A stretch of 64,000 nt of DNA. Origin: Daphnia carinata (lineage: Eukaryota; Arthropoda; Branchiopoda; Diplostraca; Daphniidae). Positions within the stretch are counted from its first letter, which is position 1; every line of letters begins with the position of its first letter. Location of the stretch: the NCBI RefSeq assembly GCF_022539665.2, contig NC_081331.1:7223534-7287533 (forward strand). The letters are read 5' to 3'. A program made the position numbers and the translations under genes. Below are positions 22,892-31,462 of the stretch, piece by piece. The notes beneath the pieces were generated by a model that did not search any database, was not told the DNA's origin, and saw only the letters and a program-made list of their open reading frames with translations.

Positions 22892-24538
22892 TCAGTATGG
22901 GGCGACAAGCTTCATCAGGCTGAGAGGGTGGTTGCCGCTAGTAAAGCTTAATTCAGCTCGCCCCCTGTCAGTGCGAGCTTTAGGTTGCTGAAGCCAATTT
23001 CGTTCAATGTAATAGTCGATTTGCGAGTGAAATTCTTTTTCATTATAGTTGGGGACCTCGATTGGGATAAATGGGTCTAAATGCTCAAAACCCTGCGACG
23101 AAAAAATTTATTTGGATAATATTCCAGTATGCAACAATATACAATAAAAAACCTACTTGTTTTCCCAATTGGTATCTTGGAAGAGGAGACTCGCGCAGTT
23201 CCGACGGATGGGCCGCGGCATCAACAGATACAATGATTGCTCCGTTATTCTAACATTACACAATAAAAAAATCATTCAATTTTCACTCAATCTTTTACGT
23301 TTACCCAATCATTCCTTGTAAGGGAAAGGAATGCATCGGTGAGCGCAAATTCCGTAGGCAAAACAAATGATTTGTCTTCTCTTCGTACTCTTGATTTCGG
23401 CGAAAAGAAGGCGTTAAATCCATCGATGACAACTAGAACGCGACACCTGCACAGGCCATACTGGTTGTACTAGCTACGAAGTTGCTTTATCTGGTAATCA
23501 AAACGTACCGTTTGCCTACAGCTGCTTTTTTTAGTTCACCCAATAAAGCAGCTACGCAATCTGTTGCATATTTTGCCCTGTTCAAACCCAAATCTATCAA
23601 TTCGCTTAATGAGGAGCCTGCAGCTGTCATTTCTCGCTTGCTCCACGTATAAGTTTCGGTTGTCTGCAACTGTAACAAGTTAGCAATAAAAAGAACGATA
23701 CCTTATATCAGCTTCTACCATGTAAGACTAGGAATGTTACGCTGAAAATGTAATTTTACCTGAAGTTTTTGCATTAGTGGTCCATTCTGTGTGCTAAAAT
23801 GCCTTAACCATTCTACTGATTCAATTGGATGATCATACTTATTTGGATGAATCGCAGAAGGTGTGCAACCTTTAGGGAACCTAACCCAATTAGGAACTGG
23901 AAAGAGATGAAATTGCTGGGCTACTATTGCAATTCATTATTTTAAAAATTAATTTTTCGCAATTTACTTACCCCACGGTACATGAACCAAGACCATTCCA
24001 GCACTGCTGCCATAATGGAGGATATGTGCCAGGGAAACTGATTTTCCTGACCCAGTCTTTCCATCTGTGTTGCTAAACTAATTAACAGTTACCTGAGCTG
24101 TTTTTTATTTTATTTTTTACTTACACAACACAAATCTGGTAACCGGAGCATCAAAGTTGGTTTTGTTTAAATATGTAATTAGCTCAATTGCAGGCTTCCT
24201 AACCATGATGGACAATCCATTTAGGGTGTCACTCAGTTCTTTATACTCCTTTGGTAATCCTCCTCCAGCAAAAAGTTGCTTTTTGATTGTTTGTGAAATT
24301 GAATAGAAATGTCCATCATGATCCTTCTTGTGATTTACCTGCAAAATCAGAGAATTATTTATCAGCTAAAATTAGAAATACTGTGAGATACTGCATATAC
24401 ACCTAGACTTACTGGATCAAGTTCATTAGTTCGAAATGTATCTGTTATTGTTTCTGTTATTGGCATGGTATTGGCACTCAATGACGAAAATCTTCGCCAG
24501 ATCCGAAAAACCTTACCGGTTGGAGAAAAGCGTATCAT
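22892..24538 (-). CDS. DAP3: DAP3 / mitochondrial small ribosomal subunit protein mS29
   Basis: mS29 is a GTP-binding P-loop protein of the small mitoribosomal subunit. Exon 1 (24538-24413) starts MIRFSPTGKVFRIWRRFSSL, an Arg-rich mitochondrial presequence. Exon 2 (24338-24125) has HFYSISQTIKKQLFAGGGLP and LSIMVRKPAIELITYL. Exon 3 (24064-23972) carries the Walker A loop GKTGSGKSVSLAHIL. Further exons read VPNWVRFPKGCTPSAIHPNK, WSKREMTAAGSSLSELIDLG, RVLVVIDGFNAFFSPKSRVR (Walker B) and the C-terminus GFEHLDPFIPIEVPNYNEKE with YYIERNWLQQPK, ending in TGA at 22894-22892. All motif blocks occur in family order with short GT/AG introns. It is transcribed toward GPATCH3; the two genes are tail to tail, 74 bases apart. 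Confidence 0.9.
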
Positions 24539-25086
24539 TTTGCAAAACTAACTTTGTTCCAATAAGGGCTTACGGCTCTTTTGGTTTAGGAATACGTTTT
24601 TTAAAATCCGTTATTGTTAGCCAATTCAACTTTATTTTACTAATATCTCTTGGTATCCACGTTAACAACAATAATGTCTATGCCGGTGAATGCAGACGCC
24701 AAATTCAGCATGTCATAGTATGGGAGTATAGATTGGCCCCGATTTGCTCTAATCGGGGTACCCGCCCTGAACAAGGCGATTCGTAGCTCAATCGGGGACC
24801 ACATCGCCAACCGGGACGATGCGGGATAAAAATCAGGGCTTTTCCCGAAAGCCCCGGCGCCATTTTAAAACATGGGGGTTGTTACAGTTTCGGGTTAAAA
24901 ATCGGAGTATACGGTAGACCTGCCGTAATCGCGATTGAAATTTCTATTAAAAATTCTATCGGTGAATAAGTCATTTTAAACTAGCCGACATTGGTTTTTT
25001 TTCGATTTTTTCGAAGGTTTCGAAAGTTTCGCTTTCGAAGATTTTTCGATTATCGGTGAACGGTGAAGAGACTCTTTAGCCAAGGG
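24539..25086. other. upstream of DAP3; GC-richer repeat-like block
   Basis: The first 150 bases are the likely DAP3 promoter. From about 24720 to 24900 the composition changes to GC-rich with paired words (GGCCCCGATTTG ... CTAATCGGGGT, AATCAGGGC ... GCCC), suggesting a short degenerate repeat. No coding frame is recognised. Confidence 0.3.
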
Positions 25087-25518
25087 CAGGCTTGCTGTAC
25101 GCTTAAATTTTTAAGCGGGTGCGCCGCACCACTCAAAGAAAATTGAGCGTGATTGGTGAACCGCTCAATTGCTAGTTAAGAGGTGCGGCGCTCAAAATTT
25201 GCGCTATCGCACATTTTGCCTTCTGCCATCTGCTGTCTGCTATATCTACGACGGTTGCCTAGGGAACGATACTTGCTTGTGCATGACTTGTAATTTTTGA
25301 AAGAGTCGGCTGCAATAATTTAGAAATAGTTATGATATCGACCGTTAGGTGGCGCTATTTTCCGTGGTAATGACACTTTTTGAGCGGGGTACTCATCGCA
25401 CATTTTTTTTTGAGCGTAGCGGTAATCACGCTCAAATGCCGTTAAGCGGTTCGGCCGCTTAAAAATTTCAGCGGAGCGGAAATTCGCTCAAATTTTGTGC
25501 GCGCTCACGGCAAGCCTG
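25087..25518. mobile_element. hAT-like MITE
   Basis: The element begins CAGGCTTGCTGTACGC and ends GCGCTCACGGCAAGCCTG, so its ends are inverted repeats (9 perfect bases, then imperfect). Flanking octamers GCCAAGGG (25079-25086) and GTGAAGGG (25519-25526) match at 6 of 8 positions, consistent with an aged 8-base target duplication. Internal copies of TTGAGCG and CCGCTTAA words in both orientations make it self-complementary. No coding capacity. Confidence 0.55.
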
Positions 25519-25830
25519 GTGAAGGGACCTTTATTTACTTACATGGAACTAAGCTTAGCTAACGATATACGAGCTTACCATAGAAAGTAAATTTCTTACC
25601 GCTAGGCAATGCCTAAAAACAATCGGAAAAATAATCGCAAAAAAATTTATCGAAAATCAAAATTTTTCAAAAAATATTATCGCTAAATTTTCAATTTGCG
25701 ATTATCGAAAGGTACCAATTTTTGGCCGAGAAATAATCGAATGGCAAGTGAGTAGGGTATTTATTTCTTTTTGCTGAAAATAACTTTCAATTAACAGTAC
25801 CATCTAGCGGTGATGGTTTAATCATTGCTG
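25519..25830. other. AT-rich spacer between repeats
   Basis: Low-complexity runs of ATCG and AAATTTT at 25600-25740 are weakly palindromic. No gene or defined element was recognised. Confidence 0.3.
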
Positions 25831-27063
25831 TTGTAACGAAGCCAATATACGTTTTACTCGATATCCCCTTTCTATGTATCATTATTAGCCAAATATATTG
25901 TCACGGCCATGAATATTGTACCAAGATAGAGACGTCGTGCTTCAGATTAAAAGATAATGTGTATTTCACCACAAGGTTCCATAACACAACTGCCAACTAA
26001 CTGCCCTAACCAATTAATCAAAAAGCCCCCACAGGTGTGCAAAGTCGCTCCTTTTATATCCGGCGACGAGGGTGGTGCTCCAAAGGACGGCCATAGCTGG
26101 GGCGGGATTTCCATCCTAGCGCTGTTGTCGCTACCGCGGTGACGACTCGAATATTGCCAACGTGACAATATTGTCACGGCCATGGATCTTTACCTGTCAC
26201 GGCCATGGATCTTTACCAAGATAGAGACGTCGTGCTTCAGATTAAAAGATAATGTGTATTTCACCACAAGGTTCCATAACACAACTGCAAAACTAACTGC
26301 TCTAACCAATTAATCAAAAAGCCCCCACAGGTGTGCCAAGTCGCCCCTTTTATATCCGGCGACGAGGGTGGTGCTCCAAAGGACGGCCATAACTGGGGCG
26401 GGATTTCCATCCTAGCGCTGTTGTCGCTACCGCGGTGACGAATCGAATATTTCCGACGCGACAATATATAAACATATGAATTGCACAATTGCACAACTGC
26501 GCTATTACAGTATGGCCCCATAACATACGCAACAGAATGATCTAAATGAACACCTCCTAGCTGACGCATCGTATGTCATCGGCATCACGCCGCTTATAGC
26601 AACATTTTTTATTGGCGGCTCAGGTAATTGCGCAGCAATTAACCAATTGCACAATGTGTGAGGTTTCTTGATGAACTCAAGAGCTGAAGAAAGCTAGTTA
26701 CCGACATGTATCTGACTCTAGCAGTCAAGCTCCAATTCATCTAGTGCCTTCTCTAATTCTTAGTATTGTGTTACAGAACTGATATGTGTCCTCGTGTTTT
26801 AATTGAGTATTCAATTATCCGTGTCTTGTTCTATCGACGTGCCGACGGGTTGTGTTACACCTCGTCTTCTTCTGTGTCTACTCTCGTGTTCCGCTCGTGC
26901 TACTGCGGTAAGCTTATAGTACGATTGTCCTATTACACTTTCGTTTCCCTTTTATCTAGTATAACTTTCTTATGTCTTTTATTCAAGCTCACTTGTACTT
27001 CCATGCTTAACTTAGGCAAATACAATCATCATTGTGAGTACAAACGCCTCTGAGTTCATTATC
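25831..27063 (+). repeat. degenerate solo LTR related to the Gypsy LTR family, with a nested insertion
   Basis: Starts TGTAACGAAGCCAATATACG, the same as the Gypsy-2 LTR start at 27605. From 26570 it follows the family in order: CATCGGCA.CACGCCGCTTA, AGCAACATT, ATTGCGCAGCAATTAA, GACGTGCCGACGG, CTCGTGCTACTGCGGTAAGC, and CATCATTGTGAGTACAAACG. It lacks the family 3' end (GAAGATGCTTTACA) and is interrupted by the dimer at 25899-26463. Old, non-functional. Confidence 0.55.
25899..26463. repeat. tandem pair of 269-base LTR-like repeats
   Basis: Copy A is 25899-26167 and copy B 26195-26463. Each begins TGTCACGGCCATG and ends CGTGACA or CGCGACA, giving the TG...CA and TGTC/GACA ends of an LTR. The copies are nearly identical (for example both carry CCAAGATAGAGACGTCGTGC). 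The 27 bases between include a partial third start. ATAT flanks both outer ends, as expected of one 4-base target duplication around the pair. It may be a TRIM-like miniature retroelement whose inside has shrunk to almost nothing. Confidence 0.6.
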
Positions 27064-27604
27064 TCATCTTCATCATTATCTCATCTTCGTTAACCCCTTT
27101 GTTCCAAGTTTTCAACCGGTAGATGAAATTCCGCCCTCCATGGCCGTTGGACGCAATACCGATGAAAATGGAGAACAGACATTTCAACAATCTCAGATCC
27201 GATACGAATCAGTTGATAAGAAGGTTAATCTTTATCGAATGGTAAAGGGCAGCGGTATTCGATCCTTCGATCCCGCGACGTAGTATTTGTGGAGGGTAAT
27301 AAACTGGTCCGTTGGTATTTAGACTACAAGGAATTGAATCTTGGCCTTCAAGGGTGACGGAAGAGCTGTAACGGGTCTGAGATCTAACACGGGTTTGAAC
27401 GTTGCGAGGCATTAGAGTGGCTGTGTGAAAGAATAGGTTCCCTGGCCTGTCGCTTGTTTGAAATTGGTTATCTTCAGGAGCGAATTGGTGTATGTCTGTG
27501 CTGTTTCCACGAACTAAGCCATTATTTTAACGAAATTAGCATTGGTTTGATCTTTTTATGCCAACTGTCGCAAATGAAGACAAAAAGGGCTGTCAGATCG
27601 CTCA
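27064..27604. other. unclassified sequence between LTR remnants
   Basis: Short frames on both strands are not recognisable. It lies between the truncated LTR and the start of the split Gypsy-2 LTR and is probably old transposon sequence. Confidence 0.3.
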
Positions 27605-27936
27605 TGTAACGAAGCCAATATACGCCTTCAAGTTATATTTTCCTTTCTGTCGTATCTTTAATAATTAGTAAGTATAAGCATATCAATTGCAAAACCATGT
27701 GCGCAGCAAGGGTGACTCAGATGAACACCCTGCTAGCTACATCACCAACATCACGTCACATTAGACACATCTCCTGATTGGCTGCACGCATGAGTTCTAC
27801 AAGCACCTCCAATAATGCCAATTTGCCAATATGCAAAGTTCCATGGTGAACCCGAAAAAAGGGAAAGATCAGACAAGAACTTACATCTGAGTGAAGTAGT
27901 TGCCTGAAGGTACCCTTGTGTCGCTTACGTTAGTAG
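27605..27936 (+). repeat. Gypsy-2 5' LTR, first part (split by Gypsy-1)
   Basis: Starts TGTAACGAAGCC and follows the solo LTR at 52620-53375 in order (CACGCATGAG.TCTACAAGCACC against CCGCATGAAGCTTACAAGCACC, GTTCCATGGTGAA). It stops at the GTAG where Gypsy-1 begins and resumes at 39,990-40,389. The rejoined LTR is about 728 bases. Confidence 0.72.
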
Positions 27937-28629
27937 TGTAAAGAAGCAAATAAATGTTTTTATTCGATATGCCTTCCCGTTTATTCTTTGTATATGACTC
28001 ATGTGTTACGCCATATAAACTGCGCAGTAGTGTATTATATTACATCGGCACCTTGCCGCTTAGCAACATTTGTGATTGGCTGCTTAGGCGTTGATCTGTA
28101 TTGCACCATCAACTTAATATATCAAATTTCATTAGTTGCGACATGTAATTGCGCAGTTGTTAATTGCTGTGCAATATGCGAGGTTCCGTGGTGAACCAAG
28201 ATCTGAGTAAGTTTAGTTGTCGATGAGCCTCTGACTCTTACAGGCGGAGTTCAAGTTCAGCTAGTGCTTCCCCATTGATAAATTGGTGCAAGTGAATTGA
28301 GCTGTGTCACGTGCTTGTCTGAGTGTTCGGTTCACCCATATTGTTTACCCACGTGCCGACGAACTCCTGTTAACGCTGCCTTCTCTTATATCCTCGCCCG
28401 TGCTCCGCTCAAGCCACCGCGGTAAGCTTATACTACAGTATCATATTACACTCCGACTTCTCTTTCTTTAGTCTGACTCCTTTTGTACTATCCCAACTGA
28501 CTTCTGTACCGCTTAGCCCTACTTGGATAAATATAAATCATCGTGTGGGTAAATCGCCTCCGAGTTCGATTCATTCCAATTTGTCTTAATTCCGTAAAGT
28601 ACATCTTCTCACAGAGAAGATGCTTTACA
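27937..28629 (+). repeat. Gypsy-1 5' LTR
   Basis: TGTAAAGAAGC ... GAAGATGCTTTACA. It differs from the 3' LTR by A/T near 28112 and G/A near 28423. The 68-codon frame inside is not a gene; it recurs in every copy of this LTR. Confidence 0.9.
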
Positions 28630-28632
28630 TAA

Positions 28633-28650
28633 TGGTGGCAGCGATTTCTC
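28633..28650 (+). other. primer-binding site, probably tRNA-Leu
   Basis: TGGTGGCAGCG begins three bases after the 5' LTR. Eleven bases are complementary to the 3' end of animal tRNA-Leu (CGCTGCCACCA as I recall it for the AAG isoacceptor). Gypsy-2 has TGGTGGCAACG at the same place (40393). Confidence 0.6.
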
Positions 28651-28663
28651 GGACTCACCCACA

Positions 28664-31462
28664 ATGACTGATAATATTTTCCACAGTAGGCCTAAACTTT
28701 CTCGAACGCCTGTTGCCGCTACTAACATTTCTGTTGAGGCCACTACACCTATTGACGAATCTGTAGCGAGAGCTATCAATTTTGAAGCATTACCCACTGC
28801 TAAGTCTGCCGTTGCTGATAAGTTTACGGGGTGTAAGACTTCCAATAGGAAAACAAACGCTATTAAAAAGTCCGCTTCCCCTGTTTTAAAACCAAGGGCG
28901 ATTCCTGATAGCTCTCAGAAGAGGAAGTTAAGATCAAATTCCGCATACGAGTCGGTACCTGGTCTAGACATATCGAACGCTCGCAAACCTCAGGTCCAGC
29001 GCACAGAGAAAACCTCGACTTTTACGAAGTCACCCTCCCTTTTAGACAGAATTGTAGGACATCTTTCGCCAAAACGAAGGTCCGTTTCCCAGCAAACTTC
29101 TCCCACCAAATCTTTCTCGATTGCCGTTTCGAATTTCTTTTCGGAAAAGAGAGCAGCCAATGGAAGAACAGCTCAACGTGAGTCTCAAGCATCTTTTGCA
29201 AGAAGTCAAAAAGAACGAAAACAACATCTTTCAGTCACCGAAAAGCCAGCTGCCGTTCCTATTACTAACCCTCCAAAGCCTCAAGGAGAGGGAGAAGGAT
29301 TTTCAGTCAAGCGACCCGAAAATCTGGGATCACCTTGTCCAGTTGATGCTCGACGTCCAGAGGAATTACCACGTGGAACAGCCGACGCAGACGAATTGGA
29401 AACAACCGAGGATTCTCCTGACGTACCTGACATCCATTCTGGAAGTGAAAGTCAGTGGACCGATACCGAAGAAGACGAAGAAGCAGACAGGGGAGGTTGT
29501 GACGGAGCTCAAGGGGATTTTCACCCGGCACGCGAGACAGGTTTTGACTTGTCTACACGGTCAAATCTACAATCTCATCGATCTGCAAAAGATCACACCA
29601 ACGAGAGCGGGAAGAATTTTCGGGTTCGTTCCGAGAAAAGATATCGAAACCACCGACGAGGACGGCAGATACGTGGAGATAATCACCGTAGTGAGCGACA
29701 TATCAATCCATCTGGAAGAAATCTTACTGGCATCACAACGAGCATTCTTGAAGGAAGTGAACAACCTAGCGTCGTACTTGGAAAAACTAAACTTAATCAA
29801 CAATTTGGAGGTGCTGCAACCAGAAATTCAACTTCTCTTGGACAAACTGAACAATTTTCCGGAAGCCAACAACCCAGTCAACGCACAGGAGGCCAACAAC
29901 ATCAAACCACTAATCACGCAAACGGAAATACGATTGAAACAAGCGCTGTTGTGCATACAAACGAACATTACCCAACTACAAGCCACACCGGCCCAACACA
30001 CATCGCCGCTGTCGGAAACAACCTCGCAAGAACGGCGGACACACAGCAGACGCCAACGTTGCAGACGATCAATCAATCGAATCGTTCCTCACATCCAACC
30101 CTCCAGACGACCGGAAGAGATACCAGAGGGCATCAGGCAATTTCGAGTGGCATTCCAGAACTCCCTCCGAATCCACAACGAGGAACAATAAATTTCCCTT
30201 CATTTAATCCAAACATGGCTAGTTCTTCATCCCCATCACGGGCAGCCACGGTCAACGACTTGAACGATCTTCAGACTACCCAACATACCTTCGCGCGCTT
30301 ACAACTGCTTCCTTCTTTTTCAGGGAGTCCAATTTCTCGTTTTGATTCCTGGATCGAATCCTTTGAAAGCGTAATTGAGGGGTCAGGATGGTCAGAGGAG
30401 AAGGTTATTCAGATGTTGCGAGCAAAAATGACTGATAAGGCTTTTTCCGTAGTGCAAAATATTGTCAAAGATCATCCTCATGACTATACGTCTATTAAAG
30501 AAGCTTTACTTGATCACTTTCACGGGGACGAAAACGTTGACTTGTATATTAAGAAATTTAATAAGGCTAAACGGAAACCGGGAGAAAAAATAATTGATTA
30601 TGCTCATCGTCTTCAGGAAATCTTTAAAAAAGCGTATCCTGTAGGCCATATCGAGCGTTCCTTTTCAATTATTCTCATGCAGAAATTTATCGAAGGTTTG
30701 GATTCCAAGTTACAGGCGAAAGTTAAGTACAAAGAATTTGGCGACTTTAACGCACTGGTTGCAACGACACGCGTTTATGCTGTTCGCTTGGAAGCACTCG
30801 AATCTGACCGTGAAAAACATGAGTTTGTTAGGGCGATCGACGAGTCGAAAGGTGCAGAAAATACAGAATTGCATGAGATTAAGCAGATGTTAATCGATCA
30901 GAAAGCAATAGTCAATCAGGCCGTCGCGAATATACGTCAAGGGAACAAGATCGTAGACACTCCGAAATCGGAGAAGGATGAAATTAAAGACGCGCTGCGC
31001 GAGCTCAGTCAGGCGGTCAAACAACTCCAAATTAATAAGAAGGATAATGTTTCTTCTTCGGCGGGTGCCCCATATAAAAAAAGGGTATCATTTCAAACAG
31101 GCAACGGCAATCGGGAAAGGAACTGGAAGACAAACCCTCCACCTTTCCCTAAGAGTAACACCCACCCGTATCAAGGGGATAAGAACCAAAATAGGCCTAC
31201 AAATTATATGCCATCTTCGCCAAGATCTGGTCATAATCCGAACAATGGGCCTATTGAGAATGTAATAACTTGCAACTATTGTGGGTTTCGGGGTCACACA
31301 CAATCGGAGTGCCGTAAATTTCAACGGTATATGTTGGAACAAGCACAGCCCCCAATTTGCTATTCTTGCCGTGAGATCGGCCATAAATCAAACAATTGTC
31401 CCAAGTATAGGGCCAGTAGGCCTAATATTCCGGGTCCCCCTCAGCATCAGGGAAACCAATAA
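28664..31462 (+). CDS. gag: Gypsy-1 Gag polyprotein with N-terminal extension and two zinc knuckles
   Basis: 932 residues. Residues about 1-150 are basic and Ser/Thr-rich. Residues about 165-510 are low-complexity (S, T, N, Q, R, H) and coincide exactly with a second ORF in the +1 frame. A retrotransposon capsid domain begins near residue 536 (FARLQLLPSFSGSPISRFDS, WSEEKVIQMLRAKMTDKAFS, PGEKIIDYAHRLQEIF). Two CCHC knuckles, CNYCGFRGHTQSEC (from residue 870) and CYSCREIGHKSNNC (from residue 899), bind RNA. Gag forms the particle and packages the RNA. The C-terminal codons contain the frameshift heptamer that leads into pol. Gag N-terminal regions of Gypsy elements are usually far shorter, so the 500-residue extension is unusual. 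Confidence 0.88.
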   Translation: MTDNIFHSRPKLSRTPVAATNISVEATTPIDESVARAINFEALPTAKSAVADKFTGCKTSNRKTNAIKKSASPVLKPRAIPDSSQKRKLRSNSAYESVPGLDISNARKPQVQRTEKTSTFTKSPSLLDRIVGHLSPKRRSVSQQTSPTKSFSIAVSNFFSEKRAANGRTAQRESQASFARSQKERKQHLSVTEKPAAVPITNPPKPQGEGEGFSVKRPENLGSPCPVDARRPEELPRGTADADELETTEDSPDVPDIHSGSESQWTDTEEDEEADRGGCDGAQGDFHPARETGFDLSTRSNLQSHRSAKDHTNESGKNFRVRSEKRYRNHRRGRQIRGDNHRSERHINPSGRNLTGITTSILEGSEQPSVVLGKTKLNQQFGGAATRNSTSLGQTEQFSGSQQPSQRTGGQQHQTTNHANGNTIETSAVVHTNEHYPTTSHTGPTHIAAVGNNLARTADTQQTPTLQTINQSNRSSHPTLQTTGRDTRGHQAISSGIPELPPNPQRGTINFPSFNPNMASSSSPSRAATVNDLNDLQTTQHTFARLQLLPSFSGSPISRFDSWIESFESVIEGSGWSEEKVIQMLRAKMTDKAFSVVQNIVKDHPHDYTSIKEALLDHFHGDENVDLYIKKFNKAKRKPGEKIIDYAHRLQEIFKKAYPVGHIERSFSIILMQKFIEGLDSKLQAKVKYKEFGDFNALVATTRVYAVRLEALESDREKHEFVRAIDESKGAENTELHEIKQMLIDQKAIVNQAVANIRQGNKIVDTPKSEKDEIKDALRELSQAVKQLQINKKDNVSSSAGAPYKKRVSFQTGNGNRERNWKTNPPPFPKSNTHPYQGDKNQNRPTNYMPSSPRSGHNPNNGPIENVITCNYCGFRGHTQSECRKFQRYMLEQAQPPICYSCREIGHKSNNCPKYRASRPNIPGPPQHQGNQ
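29160..30191 (+). CDS. overlapping ORF inside gag (+1 frame), conserved in both elements
   Basis: 343 residues from ATG 29160, entirely inside gag in the +1 frame. Unlike the gag frame across the same bases, it reads like a folded helical protein: MEEQLNVSLKHLLQEVKKNE, LPFLLLTLQSLKEREKDFQS, IWDHLVQLMLDVQRNYH, LASYLEKLNLINNLEVLQPE. The older element Gypsy-2 has a homologous frame starting at the equivalent ATG (40917), with matching blocks LLLTLKYHKERELDFRSTD, IIWGQLISLMQTIQRRY and FNFAPREGL for FGFVPRKDI. Conserved start, frame and hydrophobic pattern argue for a real overprinted gene. I know no family for it. Initiation could be by leaky scanning or an internal site; the ATG context is weak at -3 but has G at +4. 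The C-terminus is Arg-rich (RRTHSRRQRCRRSINR). Confidence 0.6.
   Translation: MEEQLNVSLKHLLQEVKKNENNIFQSPKSQLPFLLLTLQSLKEREKDFQSSDPKIWDHLVQLMLDVQRNYHVEQPTQTNWKQPRILLTYLTSILEVKVSGPIPKKTKKQTGEVVTELKGIFTRHARQVLTCLHGQIYNLIDLQKITPTRAGRIFGFVPRKDIETTDEDGRYVEIITVVSDISIHLEEILLASQRAFLKEVNNLASYLEKLNLINNLEVLQPEIQLLLDKLNNFPEANNPVNAQEANNIKPLITQTEIRLKQALLCIQTNITQLQATPAQHTSPLSETTSQERRTHSRRQRCRRSINRIVPHIQPSRRPEEIPEGIRQFRVAFQNSLRIHNEEQ
31450..31456 (+). promoter_or_regulatory. programmed -1 ribosomal frameshift site between gag and pol
   Basis: G GGA AAC lies in the gag frame two codons before the gag stop (CAA TAA at 31457-31462), a standard X XXY YYZ slippery heptamer. A -1 slip continues into the pol frame, which is open from here through the protease. 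Gypsy-2 has the same heptamer at 43661-43667 before CAA TAG. The shared position supports function. Confidence 0.75.

Noticed and set aside
27209-27412. Possible coding or tRNA-like sequence on the minus strand
   Set aside because: No family resemblance, no paired ends; most likely old repeat sequence.
27988-28194. 68-codon ORF, recurring at 39348 and 42286
   Set aside because: It is LTR sequence and recurs because the LTR recurs; no coding features.
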